From positions 1,988,584 through 2,052,583 of the forward strand of contig JALGPY010000034.1 in the NCBI GenBank assembly GCA_023055425.1: DNA of 64,000 nt, given 5' to 3'. Below the pieces are notes generated by a model. It saw only the letters and a program-made list of their open reading frames with translations, was not told the origin of the DNA and ran no database searches. This document shows, piece by piece, positions 41,675 through 53,200 of this stretch (position 1 is its first letter; each line of letters begins with the position of its first letter). A program made the position numbers and the translations under genes. The stretch is from Linanthus parryae (lineage: Eukaryota > Streptophyta > Magnoliopsida > Ericales > Polemoniaceae).

Positions 41675-43235
41675 CAGCTAGAACAAGCGAGAAAATTTCA
41701 TTTCATCTGCTCTCAAGGAAATAGAAAACGTGGCATTTAGTACATGGTGTTTTACCAGCTTAGAAAAGAACATGAACTTTCGCCATAAGATTATATGAAA
41801 TACAATACATATTTACCACCTAAAAGCCCCTTTTGAACATTTCAAAGAAGTTTTCACTCTTATTATCTATAAAAAAACTCTGCATGACGGTCGACGGCGG
41901 GGAATGGCTAAACACGAGGGGGCTCCAATGTTGTTGAACGGGCGGAGCAATCAAATACATAAAGGAGGACGATGGTGATGAGCTGTGCTGGTGAAGTTAG
42001 TGAACATATTATCGGAGTCTGTAAGTTTTCTATCTATGCATATTTCGTTAGATTTCTTTACGAACCTTGAAACCAAGATCGGCATAAAAGAAGACCTACA
42101 ATGGGAGGTCAAATCGCCGATCACATGATTGAGATTCAGGTAAGTTGATTCCCCTTCAAGAACTTTATTACTTCCGGCTACAAGATTTTATTAGAACCCC
42201 ATTAGGAAGTTTGTGGGCAGGTTTTAAATCTAGATATTATTACGTAGAGACACGGTTCTAATCAATAAATCGATTTAGAGGTATGATGTCATAATATATC
42301 GATTAAATCCTATCTTTAAACATCCTTACGGGGTCCTAATCAATTCATGTCGCCAGAAGTAGAGAGTTCTTGAAGGAAAATGAACTTACATGAATCTCAA
42401 CTAAGTGATAGGCGATTTGCATCTGACCTCTCGTCGCAAGACCTTTTTGATGCAGATCTTGGTTTGTACGTTTTTAAATAAATCTAGAGATATAAAAAAA
42501 CTTGGACTCCGATGAAGCTCATCACCGTTGTCTTCTTTAGGTGTTTGATTGTGCCACCCATTCAACACCATCAGAGCTCCCTAGCATTTAGCCATTCACT
42601 GCCGCCGACTTTTTTAATTGGGTTTATTTATAGAGAAGAAGAGTTAAAACATCTTTTAAATGACCTAAAGAGGCCTATAGGTTGTAAATATATATTAAAT
42701 TTCATGTAAATCTTATGACGAAAGGCGACATCATTTTTTAGCACCTAAAACCTAAGTCACCTAGAGCGGGAGCGAAGCGGGAGCGGGAAAACGTCTAATT
42801 TCAGAAGGATTGCATTTGAGAGCGTCATGAGAGCGTCTATATATAATATTTATTTACTACAATTTTATGAAGAAAACTAATATATACATATGATAATGTG
42901 ATTTTACACATGAGAATATTTTTATTAAAGGGGTTGTCAGTATTCATTTGTCAAATAGATTGCTTCAAAAGGAAGAATAATGTTTAAATAGTTGAATTAT
43001 CAAACTGACACATAATAAATTGAGATTAATCATCAAGTATAGTCCAAACTAATGGTAAATTGGCTTTAAAAAAGTAATTCGCCTACGAAAACGAGCTCTC
43101 TATTTTTGCGAGCGCCTTTAGAGCGAGGTTTGATCTCGAAAGCGCCATAGCGAGGTTTGGGAGCGAGATGTACTAAATGCCACATTGTGGTACAGATTTG
43201 AGATTGAGAGATTTCTTACTAAAAAATGCTAAAAT
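41675..43235. mobile_element. Foldback / long-TIR element, copy 2, carrying an insertion
   Basis: The left arm (about 41675-42200) and right arm (about 42310-43235) repeat the structure of 1815-2990. The right arm is interrupted by about 418 bases at 42751-43168. Confidence 0.6.
42751..43168. mobile_element. Non-autonomous element rich in AGCG motifs, unclassified
   Basis: Present only in copy 2. Both ends are packed with GAGCG or CGCTC words ('agagcgggagcgaagcgg' on the left, 'gcgaggtttgggagcgaga' on the right), reminiscent of subterminal binding repeats of DNA transposons. There is no coding capacity. The target duplication is not clear. Confidence 0.55.
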
Positions 43236-43538
43236 CTGTAGCGAAAATGACCTTAATCACAAAGAGAAACAAGAGTCATCCAGATTGTCCACTCGTAAAA
43301 CCATGAGGGAAATCTGTTTTCACGGATTGTTTACTGTTTTTTCAGGAAAATGTTTGGTTTAAGAAGGAACAATAAATGTCGGATGAAAATTGAAATCACG
43401 AGATTAAAAGTTAATCGCGAACACCACGTCTAAATGAAATTAATCCCTAGAAAACAACTCTTTACAATACTCATAGGTTCTCTTGATTAGTGAGCTTATA
43501 TCCGGACAAAGAAAAAAGCATCTTCTGGCCCATCATAA

Positions 43539-43728
43539 TGAGAGATTTTTGTTTGCTCTAGAGCAAATGATGTGGACCTGCTCTAAGCATACAACACGGA
43601 AAACATTTGAAGAAATAAAATGAGTGACAGACAAAAGAAAGTGAATTTCCTACTTTTATGGCGTTTGGTGTGATGTATTGATTAGAGAACCATGTCAAAT
43701 TTGCTCTTGGAGCAAGCAATAACTACTC
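43539..43728. mobile_element. MITE, about 190 bp
   Basis: Imperfect terminal inverted repeats of about 35 bp (GAGAGATTTTTGTTTGCTCT against GAGTAGTTATTGCTTGCTCC). Perfect 8-bp direct repeats CATCATAA flank it at 43531-43538 and 43729-43736. Copy 1 shows the single empty site at 3225-3232. An 8-bp duplication suggests hAT; a 9-bp reading with one mismatch is also possible. Confidence 0.85.
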
Positions 43729-43870
43729 CATCATAACTCGGATTCCAGTGGTATGTTATGCGTGGGTAAACATTTATGTAATTTGTGTCCCATGTTTTTG
43801 GTAGTCCATGTCTCATCAATCAGGAACCCAATTACCCTCGGTGGGATCCCAGAGAACAAACTTGTTAGAG

Positions 43871-44040
43871 GAAAAAAGTGGTCCCAGAGGCCAGCTACGG
43901 GACAAAAAAAGTGGTCCCAGGAAGATTCCTTTTGGTACTAGCCGGTTATTACGAAAATGCCAGCTACCGGACGAAAAAAGTGGTCCCAGAGGCCAGCTAC
44001 GGGACAAAAAAAGTGGTCCCAGGAAGATTCCTTTTTAACC
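43871..44040 (+). repeat. 102-bp tandem duplication
   Basis: 'gaaaaaagtggtcccagagg' begins at 43871 and again at 43973, and the copies are nearly identical over about 65 bases. It makes short repetitive ORFs that are not genes. Confidence 0.8.
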
Positions 44041-44386
44041 TAGATAGCATTGTTAACACTATAGAATGAACTAAGCTGAATAAGATTGCATGAGGATATC
44101 ATTGATTAATCTTTAGTTAGTAAGTTTATCAGTTAAGATATTAACACTTTCATTTAAGATAAAAGCTGAGATATCATTGTTAACAAAACTTTAATCCTTA
44201 ACTAATCACAGCAGAATTAGAATTAAATACAGGATAAACTATCATACATTGAAATTAAAATGTTGAAAATGACAAAAATCACAACATACAACAGTTTCAC
44301 ACGAAAATAGTGGGCTTTTGAAGCATTCTCGGCCCCTTCGAGTCTCACACTTAACTGAACACAACAGAATAGAGAAGCAAACTATC
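44041..44386. other. AT-rich 3' side of the GRF gene, partly duplicated
   Basis: About 44236-44350 resembles 44350-44470 (for example 'tgacaaaaatcacaacatac' in both), so part of the gene's 3' end has been tandemly copied. No other feature. Confidence 0.45.
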
Positions 44387-44776
44387 TTACTTTGAAATTA
44401 AAACGATGAGAATGACAAAAATCACAACATACAGCAGTTTCACATGAAAAGATTGGGCTTTGGAAGCATTCTCGGCCCCTACGACTCTCCTACTCAACGT
44501 TGTTACCTCCTCCTGAAGTTGTTGGAGATCTGGAGCACAGCAAGGACTGGGAAATTCATCTTCCCAGTAGAAATAGTTGCATTGTTGACCTCTAGGCTTG
44601 GCACAATTCCAAAACACGCGTCCGTCATTTCCGGGCGTATGTGCGGTACGACTTACCGGGTAACGGCCACAGAAACACTGCCCAGGCCTACACCCTGACC
44701 TCCGGGATGAATCTCCTCTTGAATATGAAGGTGGATTGCTTGGTGAGGGTGAAGAGCTTACACTATGTTGAGACAT
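44387..44776 (-). CDS. Small GRF-type zinc-finger protein with C-terminal membrane segment
   Basis: Single-exon ORF of 129 residues. A Ser/Pro-rich N-terminus (1-28) is followed by a GRF zinc finger at about 33-75: CFCGRYPVSRTAHTPGNDGR, then VFWNCAKPRGQQCNYFYWED, with the C-x-C...C...C pattern and the conserved F/W positions. A short helical or coiled stretch (LQQLQEEVTTLSRRV) and a hydrophobic C-terminus (LLYVVIFVILIVLI) complete the layout common to small plant GRF proteins. The GRF finger is expected to bind nucleic acid, but the role of this family is not established. Such ORFs are abundant and sometimes associated with transposons. It lies about 460 bases downstream of the Ulp1-type gene on the same strand. 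Confidence 0.75.
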   Translation of the reverse strand: MSQHSVSSSPSPSNPPSYSRGDSSRRSGCRPGQCFCGRYPVSRTAHTPGNDGRVFWNCAKPRGQQCNYFYWEDEFPSPCCAPDLQQLQEEVTTLSRRVVGAENASKAQSFHVKLLYVVIFVILIVLISK

Positions 44777-45234
44777 TTCTTAGAGAGAAAGAAGAGAAGG
44801 GTGAAAGAGAAGGAGAACAGATGAGATCTGAGAGTGAAGAGAAATAATAAAGAGTTAGTTGAGTGTGGTTGGAGATTGTATTAAAAGCGGGCAGTGGGTA
44901 GGTTGGCTGATATAAATGCAGGTATCTAACTTTAAGATAGAGTACTTAACAATTTAGAATTGGTACCTAATAACGTAGTAGTGCATTTATTAATTCAGTT
45001 TTGGTAGGTGAGGGTAGTTGGCCAACACCAAATGCACCTTAAATGTACAGTTTGTGTTCACAAAAAATCACAAGCAATTTTTCAGAAAACAACACAAGTC
45101 ATCAAATCATAAGCAAACAAACATTGCCTAATCATCATTGGGAAACATTGTTCATAACATACAATCTCAAACATACAACCCATGACATAAACATTGTTCA
45201 TATTACAAATTCCCAAACAACATAACAGACAAAC
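44777..45234. other. Non-coding gap between GRF gene and HMG-box/Ulp1 gene
   Basis: Includes the GRF promoter side (minus strand) and the 3' flank of the Ulp1-type gene. No ORF or repeat recognised. Confidence 0.5.
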
Positions 45235-48200
45235 TCATTTTTTTCCATTCTTCTCCGGCGACTTTCGCGCCGACCTCCTCGTCTTCGCCCCGGATTCCAA
45301 TGGAACAGTAGGAAAAGAAGTGAAATTGTACATCCTTTCAAACTCATGATTATTCTCATCAATAGACTTGAAGCTCAGTAACTCTTCAAACATCTTGGCC
45401 TTGTGGATGTTGTAGTCTGATCTAGCCATTTCATTGCCTATCCAGATTCTCAGATGCTTCACTTGAATAGAGAAGTTCTTCTTTGGATTAGGAATCAGGT
45501 CCCTCAAGTGGGTCATGAAGAAGCATACAAAAGGGCCACAATCCCACCTGAGAGATTAAAATAGAATGCAGTTGTGATGTATAAGATAGTGAGTTTAAGA
45601 AAATAATGGGTGGAGTTAATGAATAAGATTTTTACCCGTTTGGTTGTTGGGGAACGTCGTCATTCATGTACCACACATCCCACTTTGTGATGTCATCATG
45701 GTACTCTTGATAGGAGGATAGCACCTGGTGAATTTGATTAACTTTTCTAGCCACATCCCTCTCATTATACCCATGTCCAGAAAGCGAGTCCAAGACGTAT
45801 ATTTCCTTGTCGACAAAGGAAATGACCATCATGAACCAGTGGGTTCGATGTACATTCATGGGCAGGGCAATCTATTTCATTAACAATTCAACATAAAATA
45901 AGTTCAACAAAATATGAATGTATAAAGCAGATTGCATTGATAGAAATCGTAAATCTTACGTAGCCCATCTCGTCCCACGTTCCTCCGTATTTATCGGACA
46001 CTTGGAAATATCGATTACCCTTCGTTGGCTGAACAAGAATTAAAATTAATGATGCTATTTTGTGGAAGAATTTTAAATTGAGTTTTTATCCAATGAAAAG
46101 GGAATGAACTTACGGCATAATATGTTCCGAGGTACCAAATGCGAGGGATTCCACCAAATGGTCGGCTTCTTTCTTTCAGATGAAGCAATTGCAAATATGC
46201 ATCGATGACCTAATTGTTTAAAAAGTGAATAGAAAAGTGTTATGATGATGATGGGAGAATGTGTTAAGAAACTACGTTAAATCAACAAAAAGAAATACTT
46301 ACTTCGTTGTCAAACCATTTACCATCCCTCAAGCGCCACGCGGCATACCTCGTCACCTTCTCATAATCAGCAATGTTAATAACCAACTCACTGCAGATAT
46401 AATAACAAATCAAACCATAAGTAAAAACAAAATTTGTGTCTTGTACAGCTTATTTAGGAAATTTGAATGTAAATAACACTTACTCTCGCAAGCTTAGTGG
46501 AATTTTGGGATCCCGAGGGTTTCTATCGAACTTAGGCTCATATTTGTGAGACAAAAAGAAGTTGATCCAGCAATCTTCCAGGCTAGGCATCTCTGGCAGA
46601 CATGTCATTTCCTCAGGATTGCTTTGTTGCTTCTTAAGCGACACCCGATTCGACCCCCTTATGATCCACCGCGCCTTTCCCCGGACAGACCCATCAATGT
46701 TTTTCCTTGGGTCCACCCAAGAAGCCAAGGATGCCTCCTCCTAATAAATCAACAAAATGTTAGAATTGGAAACAGAGACATCAAGTCTAAAGTTAAAACA
46801 GTTAATACACTTACCTCATCGTCATCGTCAGATCTGACTTCTTCGACCACCTCCATCGAAGAGCTAACCTCATCCTGATTCTTCTTCTGCTTCTTCTTGG
46901 GAGGTTCTTCTTGTTTATCCTCTTCACCTCCCTTCTTCTTTTCCCCTCCTTCCTCTTCCTCCAACTCAGACTTTCTCTTGTTAGCAGTCGCGAACATGGC
47001 CAATAATGTTTGCGGGTCAGCATTCTGCGCCAGCTGTCCCAAAAGATCCTTCAAATAGTCCCCTGGTGGGAGAACTAATTGAATTGCTGGTGCAACAGCC
47101 TTCTCAGTAGTTGGCTCTTCATCCATTTTCTTCAACTTCAACTACAAAGAACAACAGAAGTATAAAGTTTAACATTTAAGATAAGGTTGTTAATTGATAA
47201 AAACATATTTGTAAGTTTTATGTAAAAGGTTACTCACATTTTCATTCATACACACATACTTCCATCTCTTAGAAACATCAGATGTCTTCCAGAATTTCAA
47301 CCTGGGACTTGCATTCTTGTCTTTGCATTCCTTGGGATTTTGTTGAAATTTGGGGCAAAACTTTTCCAAGTACAGAAGCTACAAAATATACTCACAACAT
47401 TAGAACTTAAGAAGGAGCTATTAACATATTAAACAGAAATCATAAAACAAATGACAAAATGCTAAATTATTACCACAAGAATCAGCACGCAACCATTTCC
47501 TCGCAAGGTTTCCCCAGTCTGGGCCTTCACATTTTGTTTCACCAGATGATCAAGCCACAATTCCGCCCAGTTCACCTTTTTCAGGTGCTCCAAATATACA
47601 ACAAGTTTGGCCAGCCCAGACCGGATTCCTTGTCGCCCGATCGGCATCCCTAGGGCCCCCAAGATTAAACAAACAGCCCTCTGCTTCCACTCATCATTGA
47701 ACAGGTTCCTATTTTTCAAGAACCACGGAACATACTTACCGACCTTTGTGTTGTCCTGGACGAGGCCAATTTTGCGTGCCACTTCTTGTACAACCTTTGG
47801 ATGGACCTCCGGAAACTCAGTTGTTCCGGTGCATTTTACTCCAAGGAGCCAGCCGACAACTTCCGGGGTTACATCCACAGTCCGGCCGTGAGCCGTCAAG
47901 GACCCCTCGGTGTCAAATGAGTTGTAGAGGAATTTGTTGAACATCTCGGGGGTTTCTGAAATCTGTAGGTGCTTTAGTCCTCCAAGCCCCACTTCAGTCA
48001 ACCATGAATGCTGTTCATCTGTCATATCTTCGAAGAGAGCGATAACAGAGGGCAGGCTCATAAAGCTTTGGAACCGCCTCGGGTTCTTCAGCTTCTTCTT
48101 TGATTTGCCCTTCAACTTGGCTGCAGCCGATTTCTTCTTCTTCTTGGCCTTCTCACCGGTTGGTCCTCTCTTCAATGTGCCAGCTGATTTCCTCTTCTCT

Positions 48201-49834
48201 CTTTCTTCGGTGGCAGCTGTGATATAGGGTTCTTGTTGGGACTTTGTCAGGCTTTTCCATTCATCGTTTATCATCTTTTTGACATCGTCGGTTATCTTCA
48301 AACGAGGATCTTGTTTCTTGAGCTTGTGCGTCTGAACATTTCTACAACAATCATGAGACAATAAAGAAAATTAAATTACAATTCCAAGTACTAGATCCAT
48401 AACATATAAGACACACCCTCAAACATTTAAAATCAAATAAAGTCATTAGACTTTAAAGTAATAACATGCATTATGTTGTTTGAACAGTTAATTGTTTAGA
48501 AAAGGACTTTAATAGTTTAGAACGAGGGTGCAGAATAGTAGACATTGGCTTCACAATTGAAACAAAATTTTACGAGATGATTGATTAGGGAAGAAACTTA
48601 CTTGAATCTTATGTACGCATTCATCGCATTGCCATGATGGGCTTCATCGTCACTATCATCTTCCCTCCTCTGTTCCACAGGTTGGTCACTTACCTCATCT
48701 TCCTTCTGTTCCTCCCTATCCTCCTCCATATCCTCCTCATTTTCTTCATCATCATCGCTCTTATCCTCCACGGGTTTGTATTCTTCGTCATCGTCATTCT
48801 GTTCCTCCTCTTGGACCTCATCCTCCTCCTCCTCCTCCTCCTCATCCTCCTCATCCTCCTCATCCTCCGGTTGCTCTTCAGCCTCAGGTTGGATATTATC
48901 ATTTGTTCTTTTCTGAACAGTGTATTGGCTTAGATCAATCTCCTCATCACTCGAGACTTCCGTCGCTTTCTGATCGTACCTTTTTTGTTCATCCTCAGGT
49001 AAGTTGAGAAATACTCTATACTGCTGTGCTATCAGTTTGGGAGGCATATCCTTCCCTCTATATCCCATTGTAGATTTTTGATGGTTACTGTCATAAGTAA
49101 ACAGTTGAAAAACTTAAGTAAAACCTTCAAATAACACAGAAGCAAATGCAAATTTCAGAGATTACAGAATTAACAATTAAGTTACATGGGATAACAGTGC
49201 ATTGTGAAACATGACAATTAACAAAGATTAATTTAGGACAAAGTGAGAAGGTAGAAAAAATTTGTGATGTAATTTGATTTTAAGAAGGAGTTATTAATTC
49301 ATTAAACAGCATGATAAAAAAGAAGGACATTTAAAAAAAAATGATTACTTACAGGAATAGGTCAAATCCAGGAGTATGCTTCACCTCTACATCTTCATTC
49401 TTGCGCTTAGAAGCCTTCTGATTTGTTCGTTTCTTCACTGCCTTCGGTGGTGCTGGATGTTTCCGGGTCGATCACCTAGGGACTTCCTCAACGTGCTCTT
49501 CCTTCTTTGCTTTCTCTTTCTTCTTTAGTTTCTTCTTCTCTGTACTGGCTTCTTCCTCTGTACTCGTACTCTTCTCAATTAAGGCAGCAGCCTCAGCCAA
49601 TTTATTCAATTTGTCTGCTTCAACATCCGCCATTTCAAAATCAACCCTTGATAATGGAATTGCATCGAGACCATCTCCAAAATTCTTCAGACCAATTTCA
49701 TCCGTGGGCTCCGTTGTCTTTCCCTCCTGTGAACTCCGTTGTCTTTCCGTGTTGCTAGTGTTGCTATCGATCTTGTTACCGGCAAGATCTTGTTGTTTGG
49801 ATCGTCTTTCTCGAATAATCTTCTTCTTCGCCAT
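45235..49834 (-). pseudogene. HMG-box and Ulp1 (C48) protease gene, minus copy, with one premature stop
   Basis: Eleven exons chain in phase on the minus strand: 49834-49353, 49087-48602, 48341-47474, 47378-47238, 47141-46815, 46740-46484, 46390-46303, 46209-46114, 46028-45960, 45871-45636, 45547-45235 (3363 nt). The order is basic leader, acidic Glu/Asp tract, HMG box (NAMNAYIRFK across an intron to MINDEWKSLTKSQQEPYITA), a conserved domain (RRFQSFMSLPSV, GRTVDVTPEVVGWLLGV), a Lys/Glu tract, and a Ulp1-type cysteine protease with H in THWFMMVISF, D in YVLDSLSG and C in WDCGPFVCFF. A TGA at 49474-49472 stops exon 1 at residue 121, so I call it a pseudogene. Everything after is intact, so loss is recent, or splicing at AG|GTGATC (same phase) bypasses it. 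The family resembles Ulp1 proteins carried by Mutator-like elements. Confidence 0.8.
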
Positions 49835-50190
49835 GGATTTTGTATGTTGATTGAAGGAGAAAAGATGAAGATGGAGAAGATGAAGATGGGGAAGATGAAG
49901 AGGAAAGTTGCGAACTGGAGAGAGAGACAGAGAGAGAGAGAGAGAGAATCGTCAGTTTCAGAAAATTGATTGAAACTGCCAACCACAGAGTCAATTACTT
50001 GAAGGACTCTGCAAATGGAACTGTTCCGAAATTAAAGGCAAGGTGGGCTGTGAGTGGCAGTTGAGGCGGTTGATTTGATTGGACCACTCTCTCACTTTTT
50101 TTAAATTTTCAAATTATTATTTTCGTTCCTGAAATTCAAAAATTTCAAAATGTGCCCCAAATTTCTGGCACTTAGTATGAAATATTTAAA
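49835..50190 (-). promoter_or_regulatory. Leader and promoter side of the minus HMG-box/Ulp1 gene
   Basis: The minus strand directly before the ATG has a CT-rich leader ((TC)n at about 49920-49946) and ends ACAAAATCC|ATGG. The plus copy has the same layout ((TC)n, ACAAATCC|ATGG), so the leader is conserved between paralogs. Confidence 0.5.
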
Positions 50191-50195
50191 AGTAA

Positions 50196-50198
<3 letters not shown>

Positions 50199-50227
<29 letters not shown>
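50199..50227 (+). repeat. Poly(A) run, 29 bases
   Basis: An uninterrupted run of A ten bases before the 717-bp array. Confidence 0.9.
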
Positions 50228-50229
<2 letters not shown>

Positions 50230-50236
50230 CTAATGT

Positions 50237-53200
50237 ATCTTTGAGTATTGATTTGATGGAGTATTAGCAACTCATTCTAAAAAAATGCATGAACCTTCTT
50301 AAATGCTAAACCCTTGAGAGGGGTCAATCTTAAACTTTAAAATGTATATCCCTTTAAAATGCCACTTATTTTGGTTTCTTCGTCGATGGAATGACTCGGG
50401 GTGTCACCATGTGTCCTGGAAAACATGCCAAGGACAGTGCTGGGAGTTATTTTGAAATGGCTTCAAGTTTTGCTCCTCTAAGTGACATAAAGGGGCAAAA
50501 ATCGAATGAAAACTCGATAATTGTACGAGTTTAGCCATGAAATGTGCCCCCAGCATGCCAACTCTGATTTAATGTTGTATTTGGGTCATTTTAACAAGAC
50601 TGGGAGTTTTGAGGTCACACCCAACCATGGGACTTGAACACCGAGGGATAAGGGTGTAACCGACTATCGACATTGTGAGACTTGACGTCGTGAGAAGTGA
50701 CCGTGTGTTGTAGGTATCAGAATTGGTCTTAAAATGTCACATAGTGCTAGCATGTGTTGAGTGGTGGCACAAATGAGATGCATAGACGTCAATCAAACTC
50801 AGTTTGGGTAACGCGTACCCGTTGGAAACATTGTTCTTTCCCATTAACTACATCACCAGCACAATTCTGTACCCAATTTGAGGGCTTTGTGCCTGCCTTG
50901 TGTTTGTACCATGCATGGCAGTGTGCACAACCTCCAAAAACCCACAAATAGGCATCTTTGAGTATTGAGTTGATGGAGTATTAACAACTCATTCTAAAAA
51001 AATGCATGCACCTTCTTAAATGCTAAACCCTAGAGAGGGGTCAATCTTAAACTTTAAAATGTATATCCCTTTAAAATGCCACTTATTTTGGTTTCTTCGT
51101 CGATGGAATGACTCGGGGTGTCACCATGTGTCCTGGAAAACATGCCAAGGACAGTGCTGGGAGTTATTTTGAAATGGCTTCAAGTTTTGCTCCTCTAAGT
51201 GACATAAAGGGGCAAAAATCGAATGAAAACTCGATAATTGTACGAATTTAGCCATGAAATGTGCCCCCAGCATGCCAACTCTGATTTAATGTTGTATTTG
51301 GGTCATTTTAACAAGACTGGGAGTTTTGAGGTCACACCCAACCATGGGACTTGAACACCGAGGGATAAGGGTGTAACCGACTATCGACATTGTGAGACTT
51401 GACGTCGTGAGAAGTGACCGTGTGTTGTAGGTGTCAGAATTGGTCTTAAAATGTCACATAGTGCTAGTATGTGTTGAGTGGTGGCACAAATGAGATGCAT
51501 AGACGTCAATCAAACTCAGTTTGGGTAACGCGTACCCGTTGGAAACATTGTTCTTTCCCATTAACTACATCACCAACACAATTCTGTACCCAATTTGAGG
51601 GCTTTGTGCCTGCCTTGTGTTTGTACCATGCATGGCAGTGTGCACAACCTCCAAAAACCCACAAATAGGCATCTTTGAGTATTGAGTTGATGGAGTATTA
51701 ACAACTCATTCTAAAAAAATGCATGCACCTTCTTAAATGCTAAACCCTAGAGAGGGGTCTATCTTAAACTTTAAAATGTATATCCCTTTAAAATGCCACT
51801 TATTTTGGTTTCTTCGTCGATGGAATGACTCGGGGTGTCACCATGTGTCCTGGAAAACATGCCAAGGACAGTTCTGGGAGTTACTTTGAAATGGCTTCAA
51901 GTTTTGCTCCTCTAAGTGACATAAAGGGGCAAAAATCGAATGAAAACTCGATAATTGTACGAGTTTAGCCATGAAATGTGCCCCCAGCATGCCAACTCTG
52001 ATTTAATGTTGTATTTGGGTCATTTTAACAAGACTGGGAGTTTTGAGGTCACACCCAACCATGGGACTTGAACACCGAGGGATAAGGGTGTAACCGACTA
52101 TCGACATTGTGAGACTTGACGTCGTGAGAAGTGACCGTGTGTTGTAGGTATCAGAATTGGTCTTAAAATGTCACATAGTGCTAGTATGTGTTGAGTGGTG
52201 GCACAAATGAGATGCATAGACGTCAATCAAACTCAGTTTGGGTAACGCGTACCCGTTGGAAACATTGTTCTTTCCCATTAACTACATCACCAGCACAATT
52301 CTGTACCCAATTTGAGGGCTTTGTGCCTGCCTTGTGTTTGTACCATGCATGGCAGTGTGCACAACCTCCAAAAACCCACAAATAGGCATCTTTGAGTATT
52401 GAGTTGATGGAGTATTAACAACTCATTCTAAAAAAATGCATGCACCTTCTTAAATGCTAAACCCCAGAGAGGGGTCTATCTTAAACTTTAAAATGTATAT
52501 CCCTTTAAAATGCCACTTATTTTGGTTTCTTCGTCGATGGAATGACTCGGGGTGTCACCATGTGTCCTGGAAAACATGCCAAGGACAGTTCTGGGAGTTA
52601 CTTTGAAATGGCTTCAAGTTTTGCTCCTCTAAGTGACATAAAGGGGCAAAAATCGAATGAAAACTCGATAATTGTACGAGTTTAGCCATGAAATGTGCCC
52701 CCAGCATGCCAACTCTGATTTAATGTTGTATTTGGGTCATTTTAACAAGACTGGGAGTTTTGAGGTCACACCCAACCATGGGACTTGAACACCGAGGGAT
52801 AAGGGTGTAACCGACTATCGACATTGTGAGACTTGACGTCGTGAGAAGTGACCGTGTGTTGTAGGTATCAGAATTGGTCTTAAAATGTCACATAGTGCTA
52901 GTATGTGTTGAGTGGTGGCACAAATGAGATGCATAGACGTCAATCAAACTCAGTTTGGGTAACGCGTACCCGTTGGAAACATTGTTCTTTCCCATTAACT
53001 ACATCACCAGCACAATTCTGTACCCAATTTGAGGGCTTTGTGCCTGCCTTGTGTTTGTACCATGCATGGCAGTGTGCACAACCTCCAAAAACCCACAAAT
53101 AGGCATCTTTGAGTATTGAGTTGATGGAGTATTAACAACTCATTCTAAAAAAATGCATGCACCTTCTTAAATGCTAAACCCTAGAGAGGGGTCTATCTTA

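Larger units (their letters stand above)
39905..43870 (+). repeat. Duplicated block, copy 2 (partner 1-3365)
   Basis: Colinear with 1-3365 and longer because of three insertions missing from copy 1: a SINE (40230-40330), a GC-motif-rich insertion (about 42751-43168) and a MITE (43539-43728). Each empty site can be read in copy 1. Confidence 0.8.

Noticed and set aside
43808..44069. ORFs reading VVPEASYGTKK-type repeats
   Set aside because: They come from the 102-bp tandem duplication.
48634..48933. 99-codon hydrophobic plus-strand ORF
   Set aside because: It is the complement of the Glu/Asp tract of the minus Ulp1-type gene. (CTC)n codons mimic a membrane protein.
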